NCBI RefSeq assembly: GCF_003008535.1 | Contig: NZ_CP027666.1 | Span: 434,001-498,000, forward strand | Direction: 5' to 3' | Source: Ottowia oryzae | GTDB lineage: Bacteria > Pseudomonadota > Gammaproteobacteria > Burkholderiales > Burkholderiaceae_C | Length of the DNA stretch: 64,000 nucleotides | Shown here: positions 18,071 through 26,494 of the stretch, one piece after another | How the letters are laid out: every line of letters starts with the position of its first letter | Numbering within the stretch: position 1 is the first letter of the stretch | Notes under the pieces: generated by a model | What the model saw: only the letters and a program-made list of their open reading frames with translations | The model's database searches: none | Told to the model about the DNA's origin: nothing | Program-made: the position numbers and the translations under genes

Positions 18071-18850
18071 ATGCACAAGGTTCAACGTGTTCGTTCAGCC
18101 CTCGTCCTTTGTCTGACCATGGCGTTGGTTGCCTTCAGCGCCCAGGCGCAGGAAGTGCTCCACGTCTACGGACCCGGCGGGCCGGCCCCGGCCATGAAGG
18201 AGGCGGCGCAGGTTTTTGGCGCCGCGAACAACATCGCGGTGGAGGTCACCGCCGGCCCGACTCCGCAGTGGGTCGAGATGGCAAAGGCGAACGCCGACGT
18301 GGTGTTCAGTGGCGCCGAAAACATGATGAGCGAGTTCGCCAAGGCGTTGCCGGGTGCATTTGAGCTGGAAAAAGCCGAGCCGCTGTACCTGCGACCTGCG
18401 GCCATCCTGGTCCGCCCAGGAAATCCGAAGCACATCCACGGGTTCCGCGATCTACTCAAGCCCGGTGTCAAAGTGATGGCCGTGGCGGGCGCGGGACAGA
18501 CGGGCCTTTGGGAAGACGTGGCCGGCCGCACGGGCGACATCGCCATGGTGCGCGCTTTCCGCAAGAACCTGGTTCTGCCCGAGGCCCCCAACAGCGCGGA
18601 GGCCCGCAAGCGCTGGACCGAGCAACCCGACATCGACGTCTGGCTGATCTGGAACATCTGGCAGGTCGCCAATCCGAGTCTGGCCCAACTGGTGGAAGTG
18701 GATGAGCCGTTCCGCATCTACCGGGATACCGGCGTGGTGCTCACCCACAAGGGCGCGGAGCGGGAGCAGGCCAAGGCGTTCGTGGCCTTCCTGCAGTCGC
18801 CGCAAGGGCAATCGATCTTTGGGAAGTGGGGTTGGAAGACGACGCCTTGA
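18071..18850 (+). CDS. AcfC-like periplasmic substrate-binding protein
   Basis: 259 residues with a Sec signal peptide (about 1-26, ending AFSAQA). The mature part resembles AcfC, the Vibrio accessory colonization factor related to molybdate/sulfate-type binding proteins: LHVYGPGGPAPAMKEAA, VTAGPTPQWVEMAK, and ADVVFSGAENMMSEF. The ligand is probably a small oxyanion or organic anion. No ABC permease or ATPase lies next to it, so it may work with an unlinked partner. It is downstream of yeiH on the same strand, 425 bp away. Confidence 0.82.
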   Translation: MHKVQRVRSALVLCLTMALVAFSAQAQEVLHVYGPGGPAPAMKEAAQVFGAANNIAVEVTAGPTPQWVEMAKANADVVFSGAENMMSEFAKALPGAFELEKAEPLYLRPAAILVRPGNPKHIHGFRDLLKPGVKVMAVAGAGQTGLWEDVAGRTGDIAMVRAFRKNLVLPEAPNSAEARKRWTEQPDIDVWLIWNIWQVANPSLAQLVEVDEPFRIYRDTGVVLTHKGAEREQAKAFVAFLQSPQGQSIFGKWGWKTTP

Positions 18851-19130
18851 AGCAGCCGACTCGCACAGGCATCGTGCGCCAGGGCGGAGCGCCGAATCCG
18901 TATAACGGCTGGTGTCCTATGGCCGCCTAGAAGCCACGGCCCCACCGTTCAGCGCGCGCCGGCAACTGGATCGGCAGTTTGCGCAGCCACGCCAACGGTC
19001 ACGCGGCCTTTGCGATGGGATGTTGACGCAGGAAGACCGCTCGTCTTCCGTTGATCCGCCGCGTGCTTCCACACCCGACGGCCGGGCACCGAGGCTGGCG
19101 GACAGCTTGCGTCACGCCTGACGTGACTGA

Positions 19131-19922
19131 TCAAAGCCCGAAATCGTAATCAACGGTGAGAGGGGCGTGGTCACTGAATCGCTCGGATTTGTAGATGCCG
19201 GTTTCTCGCGCCGCTGCGGCAAGCGGAGGCGTCGCCAATTGATAGTCCAACCGCCAACCCACGTTCTTCGCATAGGCCTGACCTCGGTTACTCCACCAGG
19301 TGTAGGCCTCGCCCGTGGTGTCGGGGTGCAGGCGGCGGTACACGTCCACCAGTTCCAGTTCGTCGATCACGCGGGTGACCCAGGCGCGCTCCTCGGGCAG
19401 GAAGCCGCTGTTCTTCTGGTTGCTCTTCCAGTTCTTGAGATCGATCTCCTGGTGCGCCACGTTGACGTCGCCGCACAGGACGAAGTCGCGCTCGGCCTTG
19501 AGGCGCTGCAGCACCGGGTAGAACTCGGCCAGGAAGCGGTACTTGGCCTCTTGCCGCTCAGGCCCGGACGAGCCGCTGGGAAAGTAGCAGCTGATCACCG
19601 AGAACTTGCGCCGCGGCGTGTCGAAACGCACTTCCAGGTAGCGGCCCTCGGCGTCGAACTCTTCCGATCCGTAGCCGGCGATCACCGCCGACGGCTCGTG
19701 GCGCGTGTACACGCCCACGCCGGAGTAGCCCTTTTTCTCGGCCAGGTGAAAGTGGCCCTTCATGCCCGCCAGCACCTCGAACCTGCCTTCGATATCGGGC
19801 AACTGGGCCTTGATTTCCTGCACGCAAATACAATCCGGCGCGTGCGAATCCAGCCACGTTTCGACACCCTTGGTGGTGGCCGAGCGGATGCCATTCAGGT
19901 TGAGGCTGGTGAGCTTGAACAA
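19131..19922 (-). CDS. xthA: Exodeoxyribonuclease III
   Basis: 263-residue AP endonuclease/3'-5' exonuclease of base-excision repair. Motifs of the EEP superfamily are present: LNLNGIRSA, metal ligand Glu36 in CVQEIKAQ, CYFPSGS, the GDVNVAHQEIDL catalytic Asp/Asn loop, and the C-terminal SDHAPL. The frame extends far upstream, but similarity begins at a TTG (19922) preceded by GGAGA at good spacing, so that start is used. It is divergent from pyrE with only 12 bp between start codons. Confidence 0.92.
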   Translation of the reverse strand: MFKLTSLNLNGIRSATTKGVETWLDSHAPDCICVQEIKAQLPDIEGRFEVLAGMKGHFHLAEKKGYSGVGVYTRHEPSAVIAGYGSEEFDAEGRYLEVRFDTPRRKFSVISCYFPSGSSGPERQEAKYRFLAEFYPVLQRLKAERDFVLCGDVNVAHQEIDLKNWKSNQKNSGFLPEERAWVTRVIDELELVDVYRRLHPDTTGEAYTWWSNRGQAYAKNVGWRLDYQLATPPLAAAARETGIYKSERFSDHAPLTVDYDFGL

Positions 19923-19934
19923 GGGGTATCTCCA

Positions 19935-20642
19935 ATGAACAGCGCGCAAATTGGCGCCCAAGACGCGGCCATCGGGCAAGACGGACTGGCGCAGGAATTC
20001 GTGCAATTCGCCATCGACGCGGGGGTCTTGCGTTTTGGCGAATTCAAGACCAAGGCGGGGCGCATGAGCCCCTATTTCTTCAACGCCGGGCTGTTTGACG
20101 ATGGCGCCAAGCTGCAGCGGCTGGCGCAATTCTATGCCCGCGCCCTGCAAGCCTCGGGCATCGAATTCGACGTGATTTTCGGCCCCGCCTACAAGGGCAT
20201 TCCCCTGGGCGCGGCGGTCGCGGTGGAGCTGGCACGCCTGGGCGTGAACAAACCTTTTGCCTACAACCGCAAGGAGGCCAAGGACCACGGCGAGGGCGGC
20301 ACGCTGGTGGGCGCGCCCTTGAAAGGCCGCGTGCTGATCGTGGACGACGTGATTTCCGCCGGCACCGCCGTGCGCGAATCCATCGCGCTGATCCGCGCGG
20401 CCGGCGCCACGCCGCATGCCGTGGCCATCGCGCTGGACCGGCAGGAAAAGGCCACCGAGGGCGGCCAGGACGTTTCCTGGAGCGCCGTGCAATATGTCCG
20501 CGACACGCTGGGCCTGCAGGTGTGCGCCATCGCCAATCTGGCCCAGTTATTGCAGCATTTGCAGTCAACTGACAAATTTTTGCCCTACGTCGATGCGGTC
20601 TCCGCCTACCGGAGCCGCTACGGCGTTGATCTGAGGACATGA
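19935..20642 (+). CDS. pyrE: Orotate phosphoribosyltransferase
   Basis: 235-residue enzyme joining orotate and PRPP to make OMP in pyrimidine synthesis. The PRPP-binding motif RVLIVDDVISAGTA, the flexible catalytic loop YNRKEAKDHGEGG and the N-terminal FGEFKTKAGRMSPYFFNAG are all present. AAGGGG eight bases upstream supports the ATG at 19935; this site overlaps the start codon of the divergent exonuclease gene. The DUF4124 gene starts inside its stop codon. Confidence 0.95.
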   Translation: MNSAQIGAQDAAIGQDGLAQEFVQFAIDAGVLRFGEFKTKAGRMSPYFFNAGLFDDGAKLQRLAQFYARALQASGIEFDVIFGPAYKGIPLGAAVAVELARLGVNKPFAYNRKEAKDHGEGGTLVGAPLKGRVLIVDDVISAGTAVRESIALIRAAGATPHAVAIALDRQEKATEGGQDVSWSAVQYVRDTLGLQVCAIANLAQLLQHLQSTDKFLPYVDAVSAYRSRYGVDLRT

Positions 20643-21382
20643 CCCTGCTTCGCCCACGCTTTTTCTGTCAACTTGCCGCTCGTTCGGCCCGCTTCAGCGC
20701 GGGCTGGGCCGCCGCCGCGCTGCTGGCGCTGGGGGTGCCCCACGCGCAGGCGCAGCAGCAAACTGGCAGCGTGGGCGGCATCTACACCTGTGTGGACGCG
20801 CAGGGCCGGCGCATCACCTCCGACCGGCCCATCATGGCCTGCAACGACCGCGAGCAGCGCGAGCTGAGCCGCAGCGGCACCGTGGTTCGCGTGATCGGCC
20901 CCACCTTGACGCCCAAAGAGCGCGAAGCCGAGGAAGCCCGGCAGCGCCAGGCCGAACTGGACCGACAGCGCGGGCGCGACGCCATCCGCCGCGACGAAGC
21001 CCTGGTCAACCGCTACCCGAACCAGGCCGCCCACGACGACGGCCGCAAGAAGGCGCTGGCCCAGACGCAGGTGGTGGTGAACGCCGCGCAGGCGCGCATC
21101 GACGATCTGAAGGCGGAGCGCAAGGGCCTGGACGAGGAGATGGAGTTCTACAAGAAAGACCCATCCAAGGCGCCCGCCAAAGTGCGCCAGGCCATCGAGA
21201 CCAACGCCGAAGCCATCGCCGTGCAAGAACGCGCCATCGGCGCGCAGCAGGCCGAGCGCGACCGCATCAACGCCGCGTTTGACGAGCAGCTGGTGCGGCT
21301 CAGGCAGCTGTGGCAGATGCAATCGAGCGCTGGCCCGGCCAACGCCCCCGCCGCCACGCGCCCGGGCGGTCAGGGCCGCTGA
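20639..21382 (+). CDS. Exported DUF4124-type protein with coiled coil
   Basis: 247 residues. A signal peptide (about 1-38, ending PHAQAQ) is followed by a small DUF4124-like domain (GGIYTCVDAQGRRITSDRPI with a second Cys in MACNDREQ), then a long charged helical region rich in Glu, Arg and Gln from about 95 to 220 that should form coiled coils. The ATG overlaps the pyrE stop by four bases (ATGA), so the two are translationally coupled. Function is unknown; a periplasmic or envelope role follows from the signal peptide. Confidence 0.8.
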   Translation: MTLLRPRFFCQLAARSARFSAGWAAAALLALGVPHAQAQQQTGSVGGIYTCVDAQGRRITSDRPIMACNDREQRELSRSGTVVRVIGPTLTPKEREAEEARQRQAELDRQRGRDAIRRDEALVNRYPNQAAHDDGRKKALAQTQVVVNAAQARIDDLKAERKGLDEEMEFYKKDPSKAPAKVRQAIETNAEAIAVQERAIGAQQAERDRINAAFDEQLVRLRQLWQMQSSAGPANAPAATRPGGQGR

Positions 21383-21384
21383 GC

Positions 21385-21452
21385 TTTACAAGCCCAGCTG
21401 GCACTGGCGCAGGTGCAGCGGGCGCCAGAAGCTCTGCTTTTCATAGCAATAG
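21385..21452 (-). repeat. Dispersed repeat, copy 4
   Basis: Reverse orientation. Read on the minus strand it has TTGCTATGAAAAGCAGAGCTT, then CTGGCGCCC, a spacer and TGCGCCAGTGCCAG. This is the ATAGCTTCTGGCGC variant of the family. Confidence 0.65.
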
Positions 21453-21675
21453 CCGAACTCACGTGGGCCTGGCCGCGGTGGCATGGCCCGTACGCCGCCC
21501 TCGGTGAATTCGGCGCCTGAGGTGCAACGGAGCACGGGCGCAGCGGCTGCGCCACGCGACCCAACCCGTCTCGTCAGAGCCGTTCTGTCGGCCTGAGCCA
21601 GTCTGGATGACCTCCAAACGCAGACGTCACTCGGCACAGCAGCTGAACCGCTGGCTGCCAAGATTGGCTGTGTTG

Positions 21676-21746
21676 CTTCATTTTGCTATTTAAACCATAG
21701 CTTCTGGCGCAGGTCACGCCAGCGCTAGAAGGCGATTTGGCTTAAA
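21676..21746 (+). repeat. Dispersed repeat, copy 5
   Basis: Forward orientation: TTGCTATTTAAACCATAGC, CTTCTGGCGCAGGTC, CGCCAGCGCTAGAAGGCG and a T-rich end. It pairs with the inverted copy about 225 bp upstream. Confidence 0.7.
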
Positions 21747-21816
21747 GCCTGCCAGCCGAGCGGCACGCCATCCGCCCTGGCCTCGCCAGGCGGCGAGGCA
21801 GGCCCCCGCTGCGCCA

Positions 21817-23286
21817 TCAGGCCAGCCGCGCCTTCAGCAATTCATTGACCTGCGCCGGGTTGGCCTTGCCTTTGCTGGCCTTCATCACCTGGCCGACCAG
21901 CGCGTTGAACGCCTTGTCCTTGCCCGCCTTGAACTGGGCCACGTTGTCGGGGTTGGCGGCGATCACCTCGTCGACGATCTTTTCCAGCGCGCCGGTGTCG
22001 TTCATCTGACGCAGCCCCAGGTCGTCGATCACCGAGCCAATCCCCTCAGGGGCGATGAACTGAAGCCCGCGCTCCCAAACGTGGGCAAACAGAGTCTTCG
22101 CCCCGCTAGAAGAAATCTGTCCATCGACGATCTGCTTGATGATTACTGCCAAGTCGGATGAACGAATCTTCTTCACGGCCTGATCAATCGACAACTCCTC
22201 CGCGTTCATTCGGCGGGAAAACTCGCCCATCACCCAGTTGCTGGCCAGCTTGGGCTGCCCGCTGGCCTTGGCGGCCGCCTCGAAGTAGGCGCCCATGGCC
22301 GGCGAGTGCGTGAGCGTGGTGGCGTCGTATTCGGGCAGGCCGTAGTCGGCCACGAAGCGCTCGGCCATCTTGCGCGGCAATTCGGGCATCAGCGCCCGTG
22401 TTTGCTCAACCCATTGCTCTGAAATGCAGAGCGGCGGCAGGTCGGGATCCGGGAAGTAGCGGTAGTCGGCCGAGTCTTCCTTGGTGCGCATGGCGCGGGT
22501 TTCGCCCGTGTCGGGGTCGAACAGCACGGTGGCCTGCTGGATGGCGTGGCCGTCTTCGATCTGCTCGATCTGCCAGCGTATCTCGAAGTCGATCGCCTGC
22601 TGCATGAAGCGAAAGCTGTTGAGGTTCTTGATCTCGCGGCGCGTGCCCAGCGGCTGGCCGGGCTTGCGCACGGAGACGTTGGCGTCGCACCGGAAGCTGC
22701 CTTCCTGCATGTTGCCGTCGCAGATGCCGATCCAGGTGACGATCTTGTGCAGCTCTTTGGCGTAGGCCACGGCTTCATCGCTGCTGCCCATGTCGGGCTC
22801 GGTGACGATCTCCAGCAGCGGCGTGCCGGCGCGGTTCAGGTCGATGCCGGAATGGCCGTGCAGGCCTTCGTGCACCGATTTGCCGGCGTCTTCTTCCAGG
22901 TGGGCGCGCACCAGGCGCACAGTTTTCTTCTGGTCTCCGACAAAAAAAGACACTTCGCCGCCCTGCACCACCGGGATCTCAAACTGGCTGATCTGGTAGC
23001 CCTTGGGCAAGTCCGGGTAGAAGTAGTTCTTGCGGGCAAAAACACTGCGCGGCGCAATGTGGGAGCCAAGGGCCAGTCCCAATTTGATAGCGCACTGCAC
23101 CGCCTCGCGGTTCATCACGGGCAGCGTGCCGGGCAAGGCCAGATCGACGGCGCAGGCCTGCGTATTGGGCTCGGCGCCGAAGGCCGTGCTGGCGCGGCTG
23201 AAGATCTTGCTGTTCGTTTGCAGCTGGGTGTGGGTCTCGAAGCCGATGACGACTTCGTAGCCTTGGATGAGTTTGGGAGATGTCAT
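21817..23286 (-). CDS. gatB: Asp-tRNA(Asn)/Glu-tRNA(Gln) amidotransferase subunit B
   Basis: 489-residue subunit of GatCAB, which amidates Glu-tRNA(Gln) and/or Asp-tRNA(Asn) using ammonia from GatA. The family N-terminus GYEVVIGFETHTQL, the RAHLEEDAGKS and DLNRAGTPLLEIVTEPD motifs, and a C-terminal YqeY-like domain (PAQVNELLKARL) are present. It follows gatA with one base between. The stretch 22030-22215 uses clearly more A/T third positions than the rest of the gene. The presence of GatCAB suggests a lack of GlnRS or AsnRS elsewhere in the genome. Confidence 0.95.
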   Translation of the reverse strand: MTSPKLIQGYEVVIGFETHTQLQTNSKIFSRASTAFGAEPNTQACAVDLALPGTLPVMNREAVQCAIKLGLALGSHIAPRSVFARKNYFYPDLPKGYQISQFEIPVVQGGEVSFFVGDQKKTVRLVRAHLEEDAGKSVHEGLHGHSGIDLNRAGTPLLEIVTEPDMGSSDEAVAYAKELHKIVTWIGICDGNMQEGSFRCDANVSVRKPGQPLGTRREIKNLNSFRFMQQAIDFEIRWQIEQIEDGHAIQQATVLFDPDTGETRAMRTKEDSADYRYFPDPDLPPLCISEQWVEQTRALMPELPRKMAERFVADYGLPEYDATTLTHSPAMGAYFEAAAKASGQPKLASNWVMGEFSRRMNAEELSIDQAVKKIRSSDLAVIIKQIVDGQISSSGAKTLFAHVWERGLQFIAPEGIGSVIDDLGLRQMNDTGALEKIVDEVIAANPDNVAQFKAGKDKAFNALVGQVMKASKGKANPAQVNELLKARLA

Positions 23287-23287
23287 G

Positions 23288-24778
23288 TCAGATGCCGTTT
23301 GGCTTGCGCTGGTGCCAGTCGGTGGCTTGCTGCAAACGGTGCGCCACGTTCAGCAGCCGGCCTTCCTGAAGGTAGTTGCCGATCAGCTGCAGGCCAACGG
23401 GCATGCCGGCAGCACCAAAGCCCGCGGGCACGCTCATGCCCGGCAGGCCGGCCAGCGACGCGGGCAGGGTGTAGATGTCGGCCAGGTAGTCGGCCAGCGG
23501 GTCGTCGCCGTGCGCGCCCAGGCCCCAGGCGACCGAGGGCGCCACGGGCCCGGCGATCACGTCGCATTGCGTGAAGGCCTGCTGGAAATCCTGCGCAATC
23601 AGGCGGCGCACCTTCTGCGCCTGCAGGTAGTACGCGTCGTAGTAGCCGTGAGAGAGGACGTAGGTGCCGGTCATGATGCGGCGCTGCACCTCGTCGCCAA
23701 AGCCCTGGCTGCGCGTTTTCTTGTACATGTCCTCCAGGTCGGTGTAGTCAGGGGCGCGAAAGCCGAACTTCACGCCGTCGAAGCGGCTGAGGTTGGAGCT
23801 GGCTTCGGCCGCGGCCAGCACGTAGTACACCGGGATGGCCAGGCGCGTGCGCGGCAGCGAGATGTCGACCACGGTGGCGCCCAGCTGGCGCAGCTCGGCC
23901 AGCGCGGCGTCGATGGCAGCGCGCACATCGGCGTCCAGCCCGTCACCGAAGAATTCGGTGGGCAGGCCGATGCGCAGGCCAGTCAGGTCGCCGCTCAGGC
24001 CACGCGTGAAATCTTCGGCGGGCACGTCGAGCGAGGTGGAGTCGCGGTCCAGGTCGGGCCCGCACATGGCCGACAGCAGCAGGGCGCAGTCTTCGGCGGT
24101 GCGCGCCATGGGGCCGGCCTGGTCCAGGCTGGACGCAAAAGCCACCATGCCGTAGCGGCTGGCGCGCCCGTAGGTCGGCTTGATGCCGGTGATGCCGCAG
24201 AAGCTGGCGGGCTGGCGGATGGAGCCGCCGGTATCGGTGCCGGTGGCTGCGGGGGTCAGCCGCGCGGCCACCGCCGCCGCGCTGCCGCCGGACGAGCCGC
24301 CGGGCACGCGCGCCGTGTCCCAGGGGTTTTTCACCACGCCGTAGGCCGAGTTTTCGTTGGCCGAGCCCATGGCGAATTCATCGCAGTTGAGCTTGCCCAG
24401 CGTGACCATGCCTGCACCGCCGGTCTGGCCGGGCGCTCCGACCCCCAGCCGGCGCACCACGGTGGCGTCGAACGGCGAGCGGTAGTCGGCCAGCATCTTC
24501 GAGCCGGCGGTGGTGGCGAAGTCGCGCGTGACGAAGATGTCCTTGTGCGCGATGGGCACGCCCGCCAGCGCTGGCGCGTTGCCGGCCGCCAGCAGCGCGT
24601 CGGCGGCGCGGGCCTGGGCCAGCGTGGCTTCTTCATCCATGGCCAGGTAGGCGCCCAGGTCGGCGGCGGTCTGGCTGCGGGCCAGGAAGTGGCGCGCCAC
24701 TTCTTCGGCCGACACGTCGCGGGCTTTCAGGCGGGTGGCCAGTTCGGCCACCGTGAGATCGTGCAGTGGCTGAGTCAT
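23288..24778 (-). CDS. gatA: Asp-tRNA(Asn)/Glu-tRNA(Gln) amidotransferase subunit A
   Basis: 496-residue amidase-signature enzyme that hydrolyses glutamine and passes ammonia to GatB. The Ser-cisSer-Lys triad is visible as Lys79 (IAHKDIF), Ser162 (PGGSSGGSAAAVAA) and Ser186 (GTDTGGSIRQPA). The ATG at 24778 overlaps the gatC stop (ATGA), and gatB begins right after its own stop, so gatC-gatA-gatB form one tightly coupled operon. Confidence 0.95.
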   Translation of the reverse strand: MTQPLHDLTVAELATRLKARDVSAEEVARHFLARSQTAADLGAYLAMDEEATLAQARAADALLAAGNAPALAGVPIAHKDIFVTRDFATTAGSKMLADYRSPFDATVVRRLGVGAPGQTGGAGMVTLGKLNCDEFAMGSANENSAYGVVKNPWDTARVPGGSSGGSAAAVAARLTPAATGTDTGGSIRQPASFCGITGIKPTYGRASRYGMVAFASSLDQAGPMARTAEDCALLLSAMCGPDLDRDSTSLDVPAEDFTRGLSGDLTGLRIGLPTEFFGDGLDADVRAAIDAALAELRQLGATVVDISLPRTRLAIPVYYVLAAAEASSNLSRFDGVKFGFRAPDYTDLEDMYKKTRSQGFGDEVQRRIMTGTYVLSHGYYDAYYLQAQKVRRLIAQDFQQAFTQCDVIAGPVAPSVAWGLGAHGDDPLADYLADIYTLPASLAGLPGMSVPAGFGAAGMPVGLQLIGNYLQEGRLLNVAHRLQQATDWHQRKPNGI

Positions 24779-25074
24779 TCGATCACCCGCGGAACCAAGT
24801 ACAAACCGTCTTCCACCGAAGGCGCGCTGCGCTGGTTAGCTTCGCGCTGGTTGGGCTCGGTGACCACGTCGTCGCGCAGGCGCAGGGCGACGTCCTGCAT
24901 CACCGCCACGGGGTGGGCGAGCGGCTCGACGCCCTGGGTGTCGACCTCGCTCATGGCCTGCACCAGGTCAAAGAAACCATTCAATTTTGTAAGCAATTGC
25001 TCACTTTGTGCGTCGGTCAGCGCCAGTCGCGCGAGGTGCGCGATGCGGTCGACGTCGTTGGGGGTCAGCGCCAT
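24775..25074 (-). CDS. gatC: Asp-tRNA(Asn)/Glu-tRNA(Gln) amidotransferase subunit C
   Basis: 99-residue subunit that wraps around GatA and links it to GatB. It shows the family features: DVDRIAHLARLALTD, the central EPLAHPVAVMQDVALRLRDD and the C-terminal SVEDGLYLVPRVIE. The frame is open upstream, but the ATG at 25074 gives the standard length. First gene of gatCAB, divergent from mreB with 201 bp between; a TATTAT at 25153-25158 may be a -10 for mreB but I found no matching -35. Confidence 0.92.
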   Translation of the reverse strand: MALTPNDVDRIAHLARLALTDAQSEQLLTKLNGFFDLVQAMSEVDTQGVEPLAHPVAVMQDVALRLRDDVVTEPNQREANQRSAPSVEDGLYLVPRVIE

Positions 25075-25275
25075 GCGAAGAAAAGCCGAAGCGGAGGGTG
25101 ATTTTTGAAGGTTTTGGCCCAGTTCCGACAGGCGCCAGACAGGCCAATGCGGTATTATCCCGCCTTTGCACAACGGCCCGTCAACGGGCCGCTTTTGCAC
25201 CCAAATCTCTCGCAAATCGCATCGAACACGCGCCGCCGGCGGCACGCCCGGCGTGCAGCCCCTCAAGGACATTTC

Positions 25276-26316
25276 ATGTTTGGAGCTCTCCGTCGGTATT
25301 TCTCCACCGACCTGGCCATTGATTTGGGCACGGCCAACACCCTGATCTACGTGCGCGACAAGGGCATCGTGCTAGACGAGCCCTCGGTCGTCGCCATTCG
25401 CCACGAAGGCGGCCCGCAGGGCAAGAAGACGATCCAGGCCGTGGGTGCCGAAGCCAAGGCCATGTTGGGCAAGGTGCCCGGCAACATCGAAGCCATCCGC
25501 CCGATGAAAGACGGCGTGATCGCCGATTTCACCGTCACCGAGCAGATGCTCAAGCAGTTCATCAAGATGGTGAGCCGGCGCAATTTCTTCAACGGCCCGC
25601 GCATCATCATCTGCGTGCCCTGCGGCTCCACGCAGGTGGAACGCCGCGCCATCCGCGAGTCGGCCCTGGGCGCGGGCGCCAGCGAGGTGTACCTGATCGA
25701 AGAACCGATGGCAGCGGCCATCGGCGCTGGCCTGCCGGTCAGCGAGGCCAGCGGCTCGATGGTGGTGGACATCGGCGGCGGCACCACCGAAGTGGGCGTG
25801 ATCAGCCTGGGCGGCATGGTCTACAAGGGCAGCGCCCGCGTGGGCGGCGACAAGTTCGACGACGCCATCGTCAACTACATCCGCCGCAACTACGGCATGC
25901 TGATTGGCGACCCCACGGCCGAAGCCATCAAGAAGCAGATTGGCAGCGCGTTTCCTGGCAGCGAAGTCAAGGAAATGGAAGTCAAGGGCCGCAACCTGTC
26001 CGAAGGCGTGCCGCGCAGCTTCACCATCAGCAGCAACGAAATTCTGGAAGCGCTGACCGAGCCGCTCAACAGCATCGTCTCGGAAGTCAAGAAAGCGCTG
26101 GAAGAAACCCCGCCCGAGCTGGGCGCCGACATTGCCGAGCGCGGCATGATGCTGACGGGCGGCGGCGCGCTGCTGCGCGACTTGGAGCGCCTGCTGGCCG
26201 AAGAAACCGGTCTGCCCGTGCTGGTGGCCGAAGAGCCGCTGACCTGCGTGGTGCGCGGCTGCGGCCTGGCGCTGGAGCGCATGGAACGCCTGGGCAATAT
26301 CTTCACCAGCGAGTGA
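25276..26316 (+). CDS. mreB: Rod-shape-determining actin homologue MreB
   Basis: 346-residue cytoskeletal ATPase that polymerises under the inner membrane and positions lateral cell-wall synthesis. Actin-fold motifs: phosphate 1 DLGTANT (16-22), phosphate 2 DIGGGTTE (164-171), the adenosine loop LTGGGALLRDL, and the N-terminal amphipathic MFGALRRYFS that binds membrane. Although the frame is open upstream, the ATG at 25276 gives the invariant N-terminus. It heads the mreB-mreC-mreD-mrdA cluster; 178 bp with a promoter-like element separate it from mreC. Confidence 0.96.
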   Translation: MFGALRRYFSTDLAIDLGTANTLIYVRDKGIVLDEPSVVAIRHEGGPQGKKTIQAVGAEAKAMLGKVPGNIEAIRPMKDGVIADFTVTEQMLKQFIKMVSRRNFFNGPRIIICVPCGSTQVERRAIRESALGAGASEVYLIEEPMAAAIGAGLPVSEASGSMVVDIGGGTTEVGVISLGGMVYKGSARVGGDKFDDAIVNYIRRNYGMLIGDPTAEAIKKQIGSAFPGSEVKEMEVKGRNLSEGVPRSFTISSNEILEALTEPLNSIVSEVKKALEETPPELGADIAERGMMLTGGGALLRDLERLLAEETGLPVLVAEEPLTCVVRGCGLALERMERLGNIFTSE

Positions 26317-26402
26317 TTTTCTCGGCGCGCCGGGCCTGTGGCCGCCCGGCCCCACGCCTTGCCGCTGCACGGGCCGAAGCACCGGCCTAAGCAAAAAACT
26401 GC

Positions 26403-26431
26403 CTGTCGCGCTGCCCCGAATTGCGCATAAT
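26403..26431 (+). promoter_or_regulatory. Candidate promoter of mreCD
   Basis: CTGTCG at 26403-26408, a 17-bp spacer and CATAAT at 26426-26431, in the mreB-mreC gap about 65 bp before the mreC start. The -10 is good and the -35 moderate. It would allow mreCD and mrdA to be transcribed apart from mreB. Confidence 0.4.
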
Positions 26432-26494
26432 GCTCACATTTGTGTAGCGAGATTGCCTTGATCTCGCCCGCGCCCCGGGACCCGTCCACGCCCC

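Larger units (their letters stand above)
21383..21816. other. 434-bp gap with two dispersed-repeat copies
   Basis: Lies between convergent genes (the DUF4124 protein and gatB). It carries one reverse and one forward copy of the dispersed repeat, at 21385-21452 and 21676-21746. The roughly 220 bp between them holds no gene I can support. Confidence 0.6.
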
